A DNA stretch of 64,000 nt from UBA2336 sp036787955 (GTDB taxonomy: Bacteria; Bacteroidota; Bacteroidia; Cytophagales; Cyclobacteriaceae): contig DAIQOI010000008.1 of NCBI GenBank assembly GCA_036787955.1, positions 1 to 64,000 on the forward strand. Direction: 5' to 3'. Under the pieces are notes generated by a model, which did no database searches, had not been told where the DNA came from, and was given only the letters and a program-made list of their open reading frames with translations. Shown here piece by piece: positions 62,103 through 64,000 of the stretch. Positions within the stretch are counted from its first letter, which is position 1. Each line of letters starts with the position of its first letter. The translations under genes and the position numbers were made by a program.

Positions 62103-64000
62103 TCAGGCGGAATATTTCACGGTCATCCGCGCAATCCGGTCTTTCAGCTGTTCGGTTGTAAGCCGCTCACGCAGGCGATCGACCATAATCGGAAACGCAA
62201 AGGGTGTTGGCTTGTCAGGCCGGGTTAAAATAATTTTCTGGCTGTTAATACGGCTGAGGGAATCCCTTAGCCGGTGTTCTTCGAGCTGAAAGTCCATTAC
62301 TTCTTCATAAGCCTGGCGGTACAGCAGGTTGTGCGGGTCGTACTCTTGAAACACCTGAAAAAACAAACCTGCTGTGGCCTGCAGGTGGCGGTCACGGTTT
62401 CTTTTACCCGGATACCCCCTGAACATAAGTCCGGCAATGGAAGCTATGTCACGGAACTTTCTGCGCGCCATTTCGCTCGCATTGATGCTGGACTGAATAT
62501 CGGTAAGCAGATTATCAGTGGAAAATAAATCCGTCTCCAACGCCTCTTCCAGTGGTATTTCGCGGTCACTCAGCAATTCAAAGCCGTAGTCGTTCATGGC
62601 TAAGGAAAAAGTAAACGGCTGCATACGCGCCAGGCGGTAAGCAATGAGCGCAGCCATCCCCTCGTGCACGAAACGTCCTTCGAAGGGATACATGAGCACA
62701 TGGTGGCCTTCGGATGTTTCAAAATATTCGATAAGAAATTCGTCTTTACCCGGCAAGTGCGATCTGTGGCGCTGCAACTCAAACAGCGGTTGCAGGAACC
62801 TGAGTTCTTCATCAGTCAGCCGCCCGCTTGCAGCATCCTGTAATTTTTCGCGGATGTGCGCCCCCAGTTGCGATGACAACGGCATGCGGCCGCCCATCCA
62901 GGAAGGCACCCTGCCGCTTTTGCGCTTGCTGTTCCGCACGTGCACTTCCGAATCTTTGATGCGTACCAGTTCCAACACCCTGCCGGCAAACCAAAATGTA
63001 TCGCCCGGGCTGAGCTGCGCTATAAAATATTCTTCCACTGTTCCGAGCCGCCTGCCGGTAAGGTACTTCACCAGCAGCTGGCTGTCGCCTGTAATGGTGC
63101 CGACAGATAACCGGTGACGTTGGGCAATCCTTCGATCTTCCACCACATATTTCCCTGTTTCATCCACCATAACCTTGCGGTATTCATCGTAGGCCTGCAA
63201 GGCATCGCCACCGGTGGTGATAAAGTTCAGCACCCATAGCCACTCATCGGGTGTAAGGGTACAATAGCTGAAAGTTTGTTTGATCTCCCGGTAAACCTCA
63301 TCCGGGTAAAAGCCATCCGACACAGCGAGCGTAACCAGATACTGAATCAGCACATCAAATGACCGTACATATGGAAGGCGGCTTTCCACGGTTTCCCGCC
63401 TGATAGCATCCCGCAGAGCAGCCGCTTCCACCAGCTCGAGTGAGTGGGTAGGAACAAAGTAAATGCGGCTCACTGCGCCTGGTTCGTGGCCACTGCGGCC
63501 TGCCCGCTGCATAAAGCGAGCCACGCCCTTTGGGCTGCCCACCTGAACAACTGTTTCTACCGGCCTGAAGTCCACACCCAGATCGAGGCTTGAGGTACAC
63601 ACTACCGCCTTCAGCTTTCCTTCATGCAGCTGCTCTTCCACCCAGGCACGCAGATCAGCGCTGATGGAACCATGGTGCATAGCCATTACCCCCGCCAGGT
63701 CGGGCGCACGTTCCAGCAACTTCTGATACCAAACCTCGGCAAAAGATCGGGTGTTGGTGAAAATCAGCGTGCTTTTGCTTGCTCGGATGAGGTCAATAAC
63801 CCTATCCAGAAGCCGGATGCCCAGGTGGCCTGCCCAGGGTAAAACTTCCACCTGATCGGGCAACACCGGAACTACTTCAATTTGTTTTTTTGCTTCCGAC
63901 CGTATGATAAGCCTTTTTGTATGATCGCCTGCTTGCGGTGGTCCAAGTAAAATATCAGCTGCCTGTTCCAGGTTGCCTATGGTAGCAGAAATACCCCAGA
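62103..64000 (-). CDS. ligase-associated DNA-damage-response DEXH-box helicase, 5' part missing
   Basis: The C-terminal 632 residues of an Lhr-type helicase; the gene runs off the window at 64000. The edge begins with WGISATIGNLEQAA, helicase motif III. STLIFTNTRSFAEVW, VVCTSSLDLGVDF and QRAGRSGHEPG are motifs IV-VI. The Lhr winged-helix and beta-barrel core follow. This is the subtype found with a DNA ligase and PdeM; pdeM is about 6 kb away on the same strand. The stop at 62103 is followed by the VOC gene. Confidence 0.93.
   Translation of the reverse strand, partial: WGISATIGNLEQAADILLGPPQAGDHTKRLIIRSEAKKQIEVVPVLPDQVEVLPWAGHLGIRLLDRVIDLIRASKSTLIFTNTRSFAEVWYQKLLERAPDLAGVMAMHHGSISADLRAWVEEQLHEGKLKAVVCTSSLDLGVDFRPVETVVQVGSPKGVARFMQRAGRSGHEPGAVSRIYFVPTHSLELVEAAALRDAIRRETVESRLPYVRSFDVLIQYLVTLAVSDGFYPDEVYREIKQTFSYCTLTPDEWLWVLNFITTGGDALQAYDEYRKVMVDETGKYVVEDRRIAQRHRLSVGTITGDSQLLVKYLTGRRLGTVEEYFIAQLSPGDTFWFAGRVLELVRIKDSEVHVRNSKRKSGRVPSWMGGRMPLSSQLGAHIREKLQDAASGRLTDEELRFLQPLFELQRHRSHLPGKDEFLIEYFETSEGHHVLMYPFEGRFVHEGMAALIAYRLARMQPFTFSLAMNDYGFELLSDREIPLEEALETDLFSTDNLLTDIQSSINASEMARRKFRDIASIAGLMFRGYPGKRNRDRHLQATAGLFFQVFQEYDPHNLLYRQAYEEVMDFQLEEHRLRDSLSRINSQKIILTRPDKPTPFAFPIMVDRLRERLTTEQLKDRIARMTVKYSA

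Noticed and set aside
1..64000. CRISPR arrays, tRNA or rRNA genes, insertion sequences, prophage.
   Set aside because: No spacer-repeat pattern, no tRNA T-arm or anticodon arm arrangement in the gaps, and no transposase, integrase or phage proteins. The only tandem array (2-91) has no spacers.

Overview
The window is chromosomal DNA from a member of the Bacteroidota, most likely a Cytophagales-type gliding bacterium. The evidence is a gldC gene, a SusC-like TonB-dependent receptor, DUF3098 behind ftsX, a type III glutamine synthetase, DUF2807, and several promoters of the Bacteroidota form TTTG/TTG - spacer - TAnnTTTG. Shine-Dalgarno sequences are weak, and many neighbours overlap by 4 bp (ATGA). 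Base composition looks to be near 50% GC by eye (not computed). The exception is an AT-richer patch around 10.3-11.2 kb. I saw no tRNA, rRNA, CRISPR array, insertion sequence or prophage.

Layout. 0-2 kb: a 15-bp tandem repeat, then cysS and yidD. 2-7.6 kb: an oxidative module made of a GMC oxidoreductase, its Tat/lipoprotein small subunit, a Tat-exported Gfo/Idh/MocA oxidoreductase, an ACMSD-type decarboxylase and an exported zinc-ribbon protein. 7.7-10.3 kb: trhO, a mogA-type gene and an M23 peptidase. 10.3-11.2 kb: AT-richer patch with a VOC gene. 11.2-16.2 kb: a secernin-like C69 peptidase, an outer-membrane protein and an exported TPR-CHAT protein. 16.2-16.3 kb: an apparent structured RNA with a pseudoknot. 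16.4-20.4 kb: pcm, a thioesterase, a possible HolD-like protein and a K+-dependent membrane pyrophosphatase. 20.5-22.4 kb: DUF2147 protein and an ECF sigma/anti-sigma pair. 22.5-28.3 kb: the compact ftsX-DUF3098-uppP-truB-ribF-acetoacetyl-CoA ligase run and gldC. 28.5-32.8 kb: TonB receptor plus GDSL lipoprotein. 32.9-37.8 kb (minus): YdcF, a TerB/FHA-like/ABCG fusion and a lipoprotein. 37.9-44.7 kb (plus): receiver protein, leuS, fabH, S41 protease and two small conserved proteins. 44.7-51.5 kb (mostly minus): M28 peptidase, glutamine synthetase III with a twin-operator promoter, DUF2807, TerB and a YtcJ amidohydrolase. 51.6-56.9 kb: an LTA-synthase-like sulfatase with an outer-membrane protein; pdeM-capA on the minus strand; a divergent esterase sharing a CATG with pdeM. 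57-61.5 kb (minus): two-component system, SulP transporter and universal stress protein. 61.5-64 kb (minus): VOC protein and the 3' part of the ligase-associated Lhr-type helicase, which runs off the window.

Most of the window is housekeeping. The parts I would look at first are the pseudoknotted RNA at 16.2 kb, the helically phased twin palindromes before glutamine synthetase III, the C69/OMP/exported-CHAT locus, and the GMC/Gfo-Idh/ACMSD module, in which one subunit appears to carry the other through the Tat pathway.
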